Positions 12,531 to 25,479 of a stretch of DNA of 64,000 bases are shown in pieces (the first letter of the stretch is position 1; every line of letters starts with the position of its first letter). Source of the stretch: Ursus arctos (lineage: Eukaryota; Chordata; Mammalia; Carnivora; Ursidae). The notes under the pieces were generated by a model that worked only from the letters and a program-made list of their open reading frames with translations, did no database searches and was not told the DNA's origin. Location of the stretch: assembly GCF_023065955.2 (NCBI RefSeq), contig NW_026622974.1, forward strand, positions 27,249,718-27,313,717, given 5' to 3'. The translations under genes and the position numbers were made by a program.

Positions 12531-12748
12531 GGGGCTCCTGGGTGGCACAGCGGTTAAGCATCTGCCTTCAGCTCAGGGCGTGATCCCGGTGTTACGGGAT
12601 CAAGCCCCACATCAGGCTCCTCCGCTATGAGCCTGCTTCTTCCTCTCCCACTTCCCCTGCTTGTGTTCCCTCTCTCGCTGGCTGTCTCTATCTCTGTCAA
12701 ATAAATAAATAAAATCTTTAAAAAAAATAAAAATAAAAATAAAAAAAT
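12531..12748 (+). repeat. SINEC
   Basis: Starts ggggctcctgggtggcacag and contains ggctcctccgctatgagcc, the form also seen inverted at 8484-8691. It ends in an AAAAT-rich tail. Target-site duplication aaatgtgga at 12520-12528 and 12749-12757. Confidence 0.94.
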
Positions 12749-12956
12749 AAATGTGGAATGATCTCTAGATCTTAATTTCATTTCCTTAACATGTATTATG
12801 CTAGTAAACTTTCCAAATTACAAAGAATTATAACTGCAACCCTCTGACTGATGCCTTTCTTTAAAATTTATGACTCAGTTTACGTCACAGATCCTTTCTC
12901 TCCAGGGATTATGTGAGGAGGCATGCTGGCCTGCTAGCCCTATGTGACTTTAACTA

Positions 12957-12975
12957 TACACACACACACACACAA
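12957..12975. repeat. (CA)n microsatellite
   Basis: About nine CA units. Confidence 0.9.
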
Positions 12976-14133
12976 AGGAACAAAAATAGCTAGAAATTGA
13001 TTGTGTTGCTATTCTGAATAAAGGCAGTAGTTCCAATTTTGTATGTCTAATTAGCCACAGCTCTTCAAGAATTGGTGCAAATGTCATGGGGTTTATAATG
13101 TTGGCATTTCATCTTCACAAAAATGCCATTTGATGGCATAAAACCAGAAAAAATTAATGGTCACAGCAGACAGCTTGTAGATTAGACAAAGGTCACAATG
13201 TTTAACTGAACAGTGCTATTAATTAATGAGAAAACAATTAGAACATGAGCTGTTAGGCATTGTGAATTTGTAAAAAAAAAAAAAAATCAGTCTATACCCA
13301 AAACCACTCTGAGTAACTCAAAAATAAAGTAGCTGCAAGAACAGAATTTAAATCTTGAATTGTACAGCAAAGTCATCTATATTAATGAAATAGCATCACA
13401 GTTCTCTGGTGGGTGATATAAAGATTGTTCCCCAATATCTAGAAAAGAGAGTGCCAGTTAGTGTTCTCAATAAATATTCTAGATAAAACCTAAGACTAGC
13501 TCTACCACTGCCTGTTGGGTTTCTTAATTTCTATATGCATTTTCTTAGTCTTTAAGAAAAATAGGAAAGGTATTCTGTGTTTTTCCAAAATTCTGTGAGT
13601 ACAAATGAGGCAACACTATAACTTCTTCAAGACAGTTGATAAAAATCATAAACAGTGCCTTTGTTCTATAGAGAGCTGTCAAAGCCAAGCTTTTAGAAGC
13701 TTCAATAAAGAAGGACAGAACCATTGTTAGTAACACCAACTTTATGTTACAGCTTTCCTCCAAGTAGGTCAAGTACTCCAATAATTATTCACTAATCTCT
13801 TCAACAACCATTTGAGTAAATAATGGACATTTTATTTTAATTAAAAATAAGCGAAAGAAGATGTACTGTTTATCCTGAGGTACAGCAGCAAAGGCACCAG
13901 AACCTGTCACAAGGCTGGTCCGACAAAGATCAGAAGACCCATCCCTAATCTAAATCATTTCAACCGAGTATAGCAGATATTTGTCTTTTTAAGTCATTTG
14001 AAAACAAAATAAGGAGACTCCATCCAAAAGGTCTTTAGAGAGTACCATTAAACCAAAACACAGTAAGATCATATCTAGTATCTCAATTCAAAGAGGAATA
14101 CATTTCCTCTTCTGAGTCTACCGATTGGCTAGA

Positions 14134-16747
14134 TGATGGGTGATGGCTTTTTTTTTCATTGAGATTTTTTTGAAGTAATTGTTGATTCACATTCAGTTGT
14201 AAGAAATAACACAGAGATATCCTACATACGCTTTACCCCATTTCCCCAAATTTTCCCCCAAATTTTTCCCCCAAATTTTGGAAAACTATAATATCACAAG
14301 CCAGATAATAAATTGATACAATCCACAGATCTTATTCAGATTTTCCCAGTTTTCCTTGAGGCTTTTGTATGTGGGTATGTATGTATTTGTATGTGGATAC
14401 TCAGTTCTATAATTTTATCACGTGTCATGTCATGTCAAGACAACAGTCAAGACATCAAGTAGTTCCATCACCACAAAGACCTGCCAAGTTGCTCTTGAAT
14501 AACTCTACCCACATCCTCCTTTCCATCTCCTCCCCATCCCTGACCTCTCGCAACCAGTAATCTGCTCTGCATTTCTAAATTTTTTTCATTTCAAAAATGT
14601 TATGTTCTCGGTGTAATTCCCTAGAGATTCATCCAAATTGCTGTGTGTATCGTAGTTCATTTATCTTTATTGTTGAGTAGGTGTCCACGTGTGGACGTAC
14701 CACAGCTTGTTTAGCCATTCACACGGTGAGGACATCCGGACTGTTTTCAGCTTTGGGTCATTATGAATAAATCCACTGTGAACATTCATGTACCGGTTTT
14801 TGTAAGTTTTTATTTCTCTGGCATGAATGCCCAAGAGTACAGTTGCTGAGTCTCACAGTAACTACATGTTTAGTTTTATAAGAAACTATACCAGTTTCTT
14901 ACAATGATAAGAAATACATGAGTATTTCTTATGCCAGTAATACATGAGTGATCCAGTTTCTCTGCATTCTCCCCGACATTTTGTGTGGACACAATTTTTT
15001 ACTTTTGGCATGCTGATAGGTGTGTAGTGTTATCTCGTGTGGTTTTAATTTGCGTTTCGCATATGGCTAATGATGCTGAATATCTTATTTGCCATCCCTA
15101 TGTCCTCTTTAGTTAAATATCTATTCATTTCTTTTGCCCATTTTCTAATTGAACTGTTTGGGTTTTTTTCCTGTTAAGTTTTGAGAGTTTTTGTATATTC
15201 TAGATACAAGGTCTTTGTCAGATATGTGGTTTGCAAATATTTTCTGCCAGTCTATAGTTTGTCTTTTCATCCCCTTCTTTTGATGAAGTCCAGTTTATCA
15301 GTGCTTTTCCTTTTATTTCTAGTGCTTTTGATGTCAAATCTGAAAACTCTTTGTTTAACACAAATTCCAAAATTTTTTCCTGTGTTTTTTACTAAAAGTT
15401 TTATAGCTTTAACATTTAAGCCTATGGCCTATTTTGAATTGATTTTTATATAAGGTGTGAGATACAGGTTGAGGTTCATTTTTTTTTTGCATATGGATAT
15501 CCATTTGCCCCAGCATCATTTATTGAGAAAGCTATTTCTTCCTCCATCCAATTGCTTTTTGTACCTCTATCAAAAAAAATCCATATCTTTGTACCTTTAT
15601 CCAAATCTGTATTTGTCTAGGTATATTTCTAAGTTCTCTATTCTGTTCCATTTCTCTATATGTGTCTGACCCTCCACCAGTACCACACAGTCTTGATTAC
15701 TAAAACTATATTGTAGGCCTTAATACCAGATAAATTAACTCCTCCCTCTTTATTCTTCTTTTTCAGGATATTTTAAAGCTATTCGAGGGCCTGTGACCTT
15801 CCATATAAATTTTAGAAAAGGTTGGTTTGTGTCTACAAAAAAAACGCTTGCTGAGGGGCGCCTGGGTGGCTCAATCAGTTAAGTGTCCAGCTCTTGGTTT
15901 CGGCTCAGGTCATGATCTCAGGGTCCTGAGATAGAGCCCCACATGGGGCTCTGTGCTCAGCAGGGAGTCTGCTTCAGATTCTCTGTCCTTGTCCCTCCTC
16001 CTCTGTGTCTCCCCCACTCGCATGCACACTTTCTCTCTCTCTCTCTAAAATAAAGAAAGAAATAAATCAAGCAAACAAGCAAGAAGCAAGCTTGCTGGGA
16101 TTTTGATAAAAATTTCATTAACCTATAGCTCAACCTATGCAAAGTTGAGTCTTCCAGTTCATGAACATTGTATTTCCATCTATTTGGGTCTTTTCTGATT
16201 TCTGTCATCAACATTTTGCAATTTCCAGCATGCATATCCGCTACATGTTTTGTTAAATGCATAGCTAAACATTTTATTTTCTTTGGAACAATTATAAATA
16301 ATACTGTGCTTCTAATTTTGGTTTCCACATCCTCATTGTTAGTATACAGAAATGTGATTGATTTTTGTACGTTGATCTTAAATCTTGCAACCTTACTGAA
16401 CTCGCTTACTAGTTCTAAGCATTTTTTTTTTTTAATATGCCTTGCAATTTTCTCTGGAGACAATCATGTCATCTGCAAATAGAGACTGTTTTATGTCTAC
16501 CTTTCCAGTGTGTATGCCTTTTATTTCTTTTATTTCTTTTACTTACCTTACTGCAGTGACTGTATTACTTAACTATGTTGAATAAGAGAAATGAAATTAG
16601 CATCTTGCCTTGTTCCTGATTTTAGGGGAGAGCATTCAGTCTTCCACCATTAAGTATGACATTAGCCGTAAGTTTTTGTAGATGCTATTTATCAAATTGA
16701 GATAATAAATCTCTATTCCTAACTTGCTGAGAGTTTTTACCATGAAT
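14134..16747 (-). mobile_element. Old L1 (L1M-type) 3' part, antisense
   Basis: Reverse-sense L1 3' UTR at the left (aataacacagagatatcc, gatacaatccacagatctta, acattcatgtaccggttttt) passes into decayed ORF2. The ORF2-like fragment near 16430-16090 reads as FKINVQKSITFLYTNNED. A SINEC at 15854-16089 interrupts it. It ends abruptly at about 16747 against an L1 fragment in the opposite orientation. Confidence 0.85.
15854..16089 (+). repeat. SINEC inserted in old L1
   Basis: Starts ggggcgcctgggtggctcaa and ends in an A-rich degenerate tail. The short direct repeat gcttgctg is at 15846-15853 and 16090-16097. Confidence 0.93.
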
Positions 16748-17970
16748 GGGAAAACTGGATATTCACATGCAGAAGAATGAAATTGGACCCTTTTCTCACA
16801 CCATACATAAAAATCAACTCAAAATTAATGAAAGATTAAATGTAAGACCTGAAACTATAAAACTGCTGGAAGAAAACATAGAAAAAGAGCTTCTTGACAT
16901 TGGTCTGTACAATGACTTTTTTAACACTACCCTCAAATCACAGACAACAAAAGCAAAAATAGACAGGTAGGATTGCATCAAACTGAAAAGCTTTTGCATA
17001 GCAAAGGAAACCATCAACAGAGTGAAGAGACACCCTCCAGAATGGGAGGAAACATTTGTACATCAAACATCTGATAAGGAGTTAATATCCTAATATATAA
17101 GGAATTTCCATAACTGAATAGCAAAACAACAACCACCACCACCAAGTAACCTGATCTAAAAAATGGACAAAAGACCTGAATAGATATTTCTCAAAAGAAA
17201 ACATGAAAATAGCCAACAGGTTTATGAAAAGGCATTCAATCAACATCACTAATCGTCTGGGAAATGCTGATGATTAAAACCACAATAAGCTATTACTTAA
17301 CACCTGTAAGAATGGCTGTTATCAAATAGACAAAAGATAACAAGTATTGGCAAAGATGTGGAGAAAAGGGAACCCTGTACCCTGTTGGTGGGCCTGTAAA
17401 TTGATACAGTCACCATGGAAGGAGGTTCCTCCAAAACTTAAAAATATGATCCAGCAAGCCCACTTCTGAGCATGTATTCAGAGGAAATGAAGTCAGGATC
17501 TTGAAGAGATACCTGCACTCCCATATTCATTGCAGCTTTATTCACAATAGCCATGATATGGAAACAACCTAAATGTCCATCAGTGGACAGATGGATAAAG
17601 AAAATGTGGTACATACATATATGATGGAATATTATTCAGCCTTTACAAAAAAGAAACACCACCACTTGCAGTAACATGAATGAACTTGGAGGATATCATG
17701 CTAAGTAAAGTAAATCAGACACAGAAAGACAAATACTGCATCATCTCACTTATATGTGGAATCTAAGAAAGCCAAACTCATAAAAGCAGAGAGTAGAATG
17801 GTGATTGCCAGGGACTGGAGGGTTAGGGGGAAAGGGGAGATGTTGGTCAAAGGATACAAAGTTTTAGTCATGCAAGATGAATAAGTTGTGGAGATCTAAT
17901 ACACAGCATGGTGACAAATCTATTCCCTACCTATCAGATTTGGGGTGCTCTCTCTTCTCTGATTCAATAG
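16748..17970 (+). mobile_element. Old L1 3' part, sense
   Basis: Begins in ORF2 near its C-terminal third (gaatgaaattggaccctttt) and continues through decayed coding sequence with many stops into the 3' UTR (actggagggttagggggaaa, tggtgacaaatctattccct). The first open stretch reads like FFNTTLKSQTTKAKIDR and stops at 16968-16970. It is head-to-head with the fragment at 14134-16747. Confidence 0.87.
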
Positions 17971-17971
17971 C

Positions 17972-18118
17972 ACACTAAAGTGTCCAACTCTTGGTTTCAG
18001 CTGAGTTCATGATCTCAGAGTCGTGGTCTCAGGGTGGTGAGATCAATTCTGCAGCAGGCTATATGCTTAGCAGGGAGTCTGCTTGAGATTCTGGCCCTCC
18101 CCCTGCTTGTGAGTACAT

Positions 18119-18156
<38 letters not shown>

Positions 18157-18176
18157 AAATAAATAAATCTTTAAAA
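17972..18176 (+). repeat. Degenerate SINEC lacking its 5' head
   Basis: The tRNA-like start is missing; the body agtgtccaactcttggtttc and gcagggagtctgcttgagat are followed by a long CT repeat and aataaataaataaatcttta. Confidence 0.85.
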
Positions 18177-18341
18177 AATAATTTTAGCCCTTGTAGAGAA
18201 CCCCAAGTAATGGTCTAGTAAGGAGAGAATTCTGACCCTAGTATGCATCCCCCAAGGCAGAAATTGTGACCCCGTGGTAAAATCCAATTATAACTTCCTC
18301 TTGCTTTATTTGGAAATGAAGGATATTTCCCCCTAATGCTT

Positions 18342-18351
18342 GAAAGAAGGA

Positions 18352-18415
<64 letters not shown>

Positions 18416-18417
18416 AA
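18342..18417. repeat. (GAAA)n microsatellite
   Basis: About eighteen GAAA units with minor variants at the left end. Probably length-polymorphic. Confidence 0.95.
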
Positions 18418-19850
18418 CCAGCAAGGAATATTTCTGAACAAGGGGCCCCGAGTAAAGAATTTGTAGGTGTAATCTGTCCTGCCTCAGTGCAACGTAGAAA
18501 TGACACAGTGGTGACCTGCCTTACTTCAGAATAATGGCCATGCATCTATTAGTGTCATCTGTTCCTATGAAAAAGGAAAACCACTGTATGATGTGCCTAG
18601 TCGCTCAAGCTCTGGGGTATCCCTTAGAATAAGACCTCTCACCGGTGGTGTGCTGAACTTCTTGGCACAAGTAGGAGTTAGAGGCAGAGATAAAAAAGTG
18701 GACCTGCCATAAAAACTAGATTGGAAATAGGCACAGCTACGTGGACATCTTAGGCCATGTTTTCTCTATGTGGGAAGGTGTGCTGGATTGAATACAAGTG
18801 GTCTGGCAACTTTGGCCACCTTAATGAATGAATACACTCAACTACCTAGATGCAGACTCAAAAGCAAAGCAAAACCAAAATAAAACGAAAGCCTCACATC
18901 GTTAATGAGTGTATGTTGACCATAGTTTTGGTTATCTGTATGTAAAGTCATCTTTGGGGATTTACTCCCTAGGTAGTTTTAAGTCCCTGTAAGTAAGCAG
19001 CGATGACACTGGAGACTCATTTTTCATCATGAGAAATATTTGTGGGTTACCTAGTACAGAATAACAGGGTAGAATGATCTATCTCTACTGGGCTCTGCAA
19101 AAGTGCAACATATTATCGTGTGTGCTAACTGAAGAGAGAGACATTTGCCTGAAACTTGCAACAAAAATGCCATTTTTCTAAATTTGATAACAGTTTTTAT
19201 CTTGGAATGTGGGGTGGGAGATTAGGATCTTTGCTTTCTATGCTCTATATTTCTGCGATGTTTGAATGTTTTAATAAAGACCATGTATCCCTCTTATAAG
19301 TAATTAGTTATAATAAAAATCAGTATACATTGTTAGCATTATAAATGCTAAGTCAACCATTGTTTAAAGACAAGAAAGGGAATTATTTTTTAAAGGAAAA
19401 TAAATTTCAATAAACTCAGTGCCTGTCCCTCTAAAGGGACAACAAGGTGACTATGACACGCTTGCTCCGGAGATGCTTTATTCTTACAAATTCCATTTGG
19501 CTTCTCGAGAAATTCTATGACCCACTACAGAATGAGCCACATTAGTTGGCCTTTCCCCAGCGTTCACTCACAGCTATTCCTAAATAATCTCAGTCATTTT
19601 GCTGGAGCAGGTGTTACATTCTGAGTATCTCTCACCAAAAGACAACAGAAGAATTAACAAGCTTCAGATCTGGAGGATTCAGGGTCTCATTTCAGGCAAA
19701 GAATATATGTGTCACACACGTAATAATGCTTTTGAAACTTTCTGTCTTATCAGAAGATTTTGACACCATAACAAAAGAATTCCGTATACTTCCACATGTT
19801 TACTTCTTTTTCTCTAAGAACGACTCTTAAGGACTTAAGAATTATATCAC

Positions 19851-20047
19851 TTTTTTTTTTAAAGATTTTATTTATTCATTTGACAGAGAGAGACAGCCAG
19901 CGAGAGAGGGAACACAAGCAGGGGGAGTGGGAGAGGAAGAAGCAGGCTCCCAGTGGAGGAGCCCGATGTGGGGCTCGATCCCAGAACACCGAGATCACGC
20001 CCTGAGCCGAAGGCAGACGCCTAACGACTGAGCCACCCAGGCGCCCC
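19851..20047 (-). repeat. SINEC just upstream of exon 3
   Basis: Reverse orientation, T-rich start to ccacccaggcgcccc. The target-site duplication aagaattatatcac is at 19837-19850 and 20048-20061. It ends 434 bp before exon 3. Confidence 0.96.
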
Positions 20048-20481
20048 AAGAATTATATCACTTCTTGCAGCAAAATCAAAGTCTCTGTTTTGTAAAAGTG
20101 TAAAGCTGTGTTTTCAGGGTCGCCTCCTTCGTTTCAAATATTTCACACGTTACTGGGTGGCTGAAGTCAGTTAACATTGTGTAGTCCACACAAGGCAGAT
20201 CTGTAATTCAGCCTGCACATTTAGTATTAAAACTGACTCCTAAATTCGTACAGTGTTAGGGACTTGACTAGGAATAGCATTCCATGATGGGAAGTGCAGA
20301 CCACGTGAGGTGCACCTGTGTTCCAGGGTTAGTTTGCTCTGAAGAAGAGGGGATGTTAACTCGGGGCACTAACAACTATATTTTAGATGAACTCCCTCAA
20401 GGGCCAGAAGTGCCCGTGGAGCTTCTCGCTGTGGTTGGCTCCACAGTGCCTCTCTCTAACATGTCTTATTTCACATTTTAG

Positions 20482-20700
<219 letters not shown>

Positions 20701-20710
20701 TAACATTCCT

Positions 20711-20950
20711 GGAATATTTGCCATGGGCTGGACACTTCTGTGTTTTAAAAGTGTTGACTCATTTAATCCTCACCATAATACTATGAGGTAAGTTATTTTT
20801 TTTTAATCCTCATTTTACAAATGAGGAAACTGAGGCAAAGAGAGGTGAAGTAAGTTTCTGCAAGTCCTACACATAGGAAGTGGTAGAGCTGGGAGTTTGA
20901 GCCAGATGGTCTGGTTCTAGAATATCCACTTTTATCATATTAAGTGATTC
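20711..20950 (-). repeat. MIR SINE
   Basis: Reverse MIR landmarks: tgactcatttaatcctcacc, cctcattttacaaatgagga, aactgaggcaaagagaggtg and tggtagagctgggagtttga. It starts about 100 bp after exon 3. Confidence 0.87.
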
Positions 20951-21773
20951 TAAAATGTATGGTTCTCCAGTGTTCTGAATTAAGGAAGCATTGATTTTAG
21001 TAAGTATAAAAGCCCCTTTTGGCTCTACGATTTGAGCAATACTTTTATGCTCTCTATCAATGGGCGTGTACAGCAGTGTATTAGCCCTGATAAAGCATGT
21101 CGGTCACCATGCCTCAAGAATGATGACAAGTGTGACTTACTTTATGCACGGATATCTGTAGGCGGCCCCCGAGTGAATACCACTTCTCTGCGGCTCTCCC
21201 GCTGTGGCGGCTTCAGAGGGACTCCATTACCTGGGAACCAGCCTGACATTATACTTTATAATGACGACGATGCCATACAGCATTCTGGACTTAAGACCTG
21301 GCATCCCCCAGTAATATATTTAAAAGTCTACCATAAAAATGAAAACCCACTCAATTATATCTCAATTTTCAAATTAATTAATTATTTTTTTGAGTAAATT
21401 GCTTGCCTCATAGCCCTTTATTCCTAAATATTCCAGTGTGGGTTTCCTAAGAATAAGGACATTCTTTTACATAAACTTCCATACCTTGAACATTCATACA
21501 ATACTTTAGCTAATCTGCTGATTCTGTTCCAGTTTTATCAATTGACCTAGTAATGTCCTTCACAGCATGCTTGCCTCTCCAGTGCCAGGTCCCGTCTAGG
21601 ACGACATACTGCGCTGAGCTGTCCTGTCCCTCGAGTGTCCTCCATCTAGAACAGCTCCTCAGCCTTTCTTTGTCTTGTAGTACATTAACATTTTTGACGT
21701 AGATAGCCTATTTTTTAAAGATAGAATGTTCTTCCTTTTGGGGGGAAAAAAAAGAAAACCCTAAATATAAACA

Positions 21774-21774
21774 C

Positions 21775-21807
<33 letters not shown>
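21774..21807. repeat. (GTT)n microsatellite
   Basis: About eleven GTT units. Confidence 0.93.
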
Positions 21808-24800
21808 GTAAAATTTACATTTGGTTTCCTTGCTCTTTTTCTTCCCATTTCTTTGGCAGCCATTCAAACCCAAATGCTAAAAGTTCTTGGTGAGGCTTAC
21901 TTATTTCAACTACTTCCCATCTGAGGAAGTATGTTTTTATTTATGAGCTCATCTAGACTGTCTTCATCAACAGCCAGTTTTCCATTTCATTTGCAGTGTC
22001 AGGAATTGCTGATTAATCTTCTTCATTTCCTCCTTTCCCCTATTCCCTGCAATAACCCCTGGGTGGGCTTATGAAGAACTTGGAGAAAGTGTCTGCTTAT
22101 CCCTGGGCACTGTTGAGAAGAATCCTTCACTCCATCCTTGCTGTGTAGGATGGAGCACTGTCCTGGGGATGGGAGAAAGGTGGGCTCCCCACACACTCTG
22201 AGTTAATTAACTCTGAGTTAATTTCAGAGTAGGCACATTTTGAGAGGGTCACCGTTCATTCAACCAAACCTTCTGGAGATGTGGCTGTGTGTGAAGCATT
22301 GGAGTTATAATGGTGAATCTAGTAAAATTCTAAGTTAAACCTATCTTGAAATACCTTGCATGGCTTTCACTAATGCAATCTGTTTGTCCAGCTGCCTGTC
22401 TTCTGTAAGAATAGGCTTTAGTCCTTTTCAGAAGCCATTGTGCTAGGAGGAGAGAAGGTAGTAACTCCCAGCCTTGCAGGTTCACCCAGCCCCCAAGGCA
22501 TATCAATGAAGGCATTTGATTTTTCTCGCTGGAGACCGTTTTCTCTTTTTGAATTCTCTGCTCCGGAGACATGCGGGAGGACTTTAACTTCATGTGAAAC
22601 TATTGCACAAGTACTTTCTGTCCTATAAGGGGCCCAAACAAAACAATTCACAAGGCAGATGGTTGGCCAAGACTCACTCAGCTTCTACAGGATGAGGTCG
22701 GTTCATGGATGACTGCAGGAATGTTCCATTCGAGATTTGAAAACCAATTAAAAATTGGCTTTGTTCCAATTCCAGGGGCAATGCCAACGTATTTCTGGCC
22801 TCCAAGCTAAAAAGAAAGTTCTTTCCCAGATGCCTGCTGCCTTTTGATAGCTGTTTTCCACTGTGGGTACCTCCAGCACATCTTAGTCCCTTAATTGTTC
22901 TCTTCCTGTCTCAGATCCTTGTGGTCTTGGTAGATTACGTGGTTCTAAACATGATGTTAGGATGTCTGTAATCTTCATCACCGTTGGCCCTATCACGGTC
23001 CAGCTGAACTGATGCAAGAGTGGAACATGTTCAAAGGGGGCTCTTCAGTGTGATGTCAGTAAAATTTAAGCTACACAGAGGAACCAAATGTCGTCTGCCT
23101 GGAGGCAGCAGGCTGGAGCAGGTGACTGTGGAAACCATTCTAGGCCTGTTGAATAGGTCCATAAAGATGATTGATACCATTGGTAAAATGATAAAGTGCA
23201 ACGTAAAGTGAACCCTGTAATTCCCTTGTTCAGCCGAATTCATCGTGGCAAAATGAAAAAAAGAAAAAAGAGAAAAGGAATAGCGTGTCTCTCATCTATC
23301 TGTGAAAACTGTTCCGAGTTTGCAAATGCGGCTCGTCTCTCACGGCTCCATGTATTTGTAAGATCTGATTACCCTGAACACGCCAAATACACACCCAAAT
23401 GTTTTCAGCCATTTGAGCATTCAAGAAAAGGATATGGAAAAGACGGTGGCAGCCGGGCTGTTCTTCAAGTGGGAAACGCTTTCCGTGGGCGCGTCCATGT
23501 TGTCCTTTCCAGCTGGAAACGAAGCTATGGCAGCGGTCAGCTAGTGAGCCTCGTACAGAATTGAGCCCGACAGACCAGCTGATAGTGTGTGGACACAAGC
23601 TGCTAGAGGCCCCACTGGCTGAGTCCCCAAGACTAGAACTCCCCTCTCCTGAACTGCCTACCCTCCCTAGCCCTGCATTCTAGCCAGAACGGGGAGCCTT
23701 TTAAATTACAAAATCATCACATACTTGTGTTTGGACAGCATATTTTAAACATCTTTAACTTAAGGGGAAACATTTTTATTCAGGTTTTTTTTTAATTAGG
23801 TGCTTTCTTTCATTACTATATTGATTTATCTCTGCTTGGTATTGGAAATTTGCTTTGAAATCTGGTAAAACTTCATCTTGAATTAGAGAATTCTTCCTAT
23901 ACCTGTGCATTCAATTTATCTCTCTCCTTGAAGAATCTTTTGAAGTAACATGTCTACAGCCGTGGGCAATAATCACTGCATTAGCAATTCGGAGAGTCAA
24001 GTATATTTTCGGGTTGAATACCCAAGCTGCCCTTCACTTATCTAGACTGGCTGCCTTATGATTTCTCTACATTCAAACACCAAACACTCACTCAATGACC
24101 TCAGTATTGAGAATGTGTGAAATAACCTCCAACACTGATTTCGTAGTCATTCTTTTTCTTAGCTTTCATTAATGACCTCCCTGAAAATTGCAAATAGTAC
24201 CAAAGGCTGGTACTTAGATCACGATAATGAGCCTGATGTGTCAGGAAGCCAACAAATTACTTCTAACAGTGGCTTTTTTGGATTCCCTGGTGACTCTTTC
24301 TAAAGACAGATATAACAGAGCCATATTTCTCAGTCTTGCAGTGCATCTCAGGGAAGCAAATAAAACCAGCCTGTTATTAATCTTGAATCTGTATTTGATG
24401 CTAAATATAGTCAATTTCTTCTTTTCCTTTTAATGTTTTCCTTCAGTGTAATCTTTCCACAAGAGGACAAAAGAGGCAAAGCACAGCACAGACGTTTCCC
24501 CCATGAGTTGAGCATATATGCTTTTGACATGAGATAACAGTCACTCAGGAAAATGCCAACGAGCGTATTTTTTTAATGAAAAAAAAAAATCAACTTCTGC
24601 TTTGGCTAAAAACAAATCGAATCCCTTTTTAAAATCAACCGCACAGCCAAGACCACTGTACTATATCTGTGAGTTCATCTTATTAAAAGGCAACTGAAGC
24701 CACTAATGTGTTCAGAAATTATACCAGAGACTCCCTGAACTGCCACCGGCTTCTAAACTCAAGATCTGAAACATCGTGTTTCCATTTCTCTGCCTTCCCC

Positions 24801-25029
24801 GTCTTTTGTTCTAAGAGACATGCTCTCGAATTGTATCATTTTCCTTATCTTCCGATCTCTCCTCTCATTTAGTAGAAATTCCTTTCTCTCAGATGATTTT
24901 CTGCTACCATTCTTTCTTCTAAGTGTTCAGACTCCTTCAGTGCATATAGATTCCTTCAATATGAGTGGTTGGACCATCTGAGAATGATTAAATCCTGTTG
25001 GATTAATGGATCACAGATCAATCCTTCTA

Positions 25030-25196
25030 GTTAATAGCTGATATTTATTGAGACTTGCTGTATGCTAGGTGCTGCTGTACGCACTCTATAAATATTGCCT
25101 TCTTTAATCCTACATAGGTATAATATCCCATTTCATAGATGATGAAGTAAGACTGGGCTTAAGAAACTTGTTCAATGTTAGAAATATAGTAGGTGA
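25030..25196 (-). repeat. MIR SINE interrupted by SINEC
   Basis: Contains gatatttattgagacttgct, ctttaatcctacataggt and catttcatagatgatgaa in reverse MIR order; a SINEC inserts at its end. Confidence 0.7.
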
Positions 25197-25413
25197 GGGG
25201 TGCCTGGGTGGCTCAGTCAGCTAAGCATTCTGTGTTTGGCTCAGGTCATGATCCCAGGTCCTGGGATCTAGCCTCCTGGGATTGAGTCCTGTGTCAAGGC
25301 TCCGTGCTCAACGGGGAGCCTGCTTCTCCCTCTCCCTCTCCCTCTGCTACTTCCCCTGCTTGTGCTCTTTTACTCTCTCACAAATAAATAAATAAAATCT
25401 TTTTTAAAAAAAA
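25197..25413 (+). repeat. SINEC inserted in MIR
   Basis: Starts ggggtgcctgggtggctcag. A 16-bp target-site duplication with one mismatch (gaaatatagtaggtga / gaaatacagtaggtga) lies at 25181-25196 and 25414-25429. Confidence 0.95.
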
Positions 25414-25479
25414 GAAATACAGTAGGTGAAAGAATCAAGATTCACCCAACTTGGTGTTCGACCATTCAAGAGAATTCGG

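Larger units (their letters stand above)
1..20481 (+). other. KCNQ5: KCNQ5 intron 2, 3' part
   Basis: Non-coding sequence ending in a good polypyrimidine tract and AG before exon 3. Repeats are listed separately. I recognise no gene or repeat in 1-999, 1846-4009, 4230-4940, 6949-7329, 7781-8266, 9020-9915, 10321-11709, 11815-12519, 12758-14133, 18418-19836 and 20063-20481. The small open frames in these stretches lack codon character, splice structure or family resemblance. A run of 13 G lies at 2861-2873 and a short CA repeat at 12957-12975. Confidence 0.93.

Noticed and set aside
15957..16463. 168-codon - strand frame as a gene
   Set aside because: Its start is decayed L1 ORF2 and its end runs into a SINE; it is a chance fusion.
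18215..18545. Overlapping frames rich in Ser-Phe-Leu or Lys-Glu-Arg
   Set aside because: They are translations of the GAAA microsatellite.
22195..22230. Short direct repeat ctctgagttaatt
   Set aside because: A 13-bp doublet in AT-rich intron with no wider structure; likely replication slippage.
23196..23598. Open frames of about 100-122 codons on both strands
   Set aside because: They overlap each other antisense, show no family motifs or splice sites, and look like chance frames in unique intron sequence.
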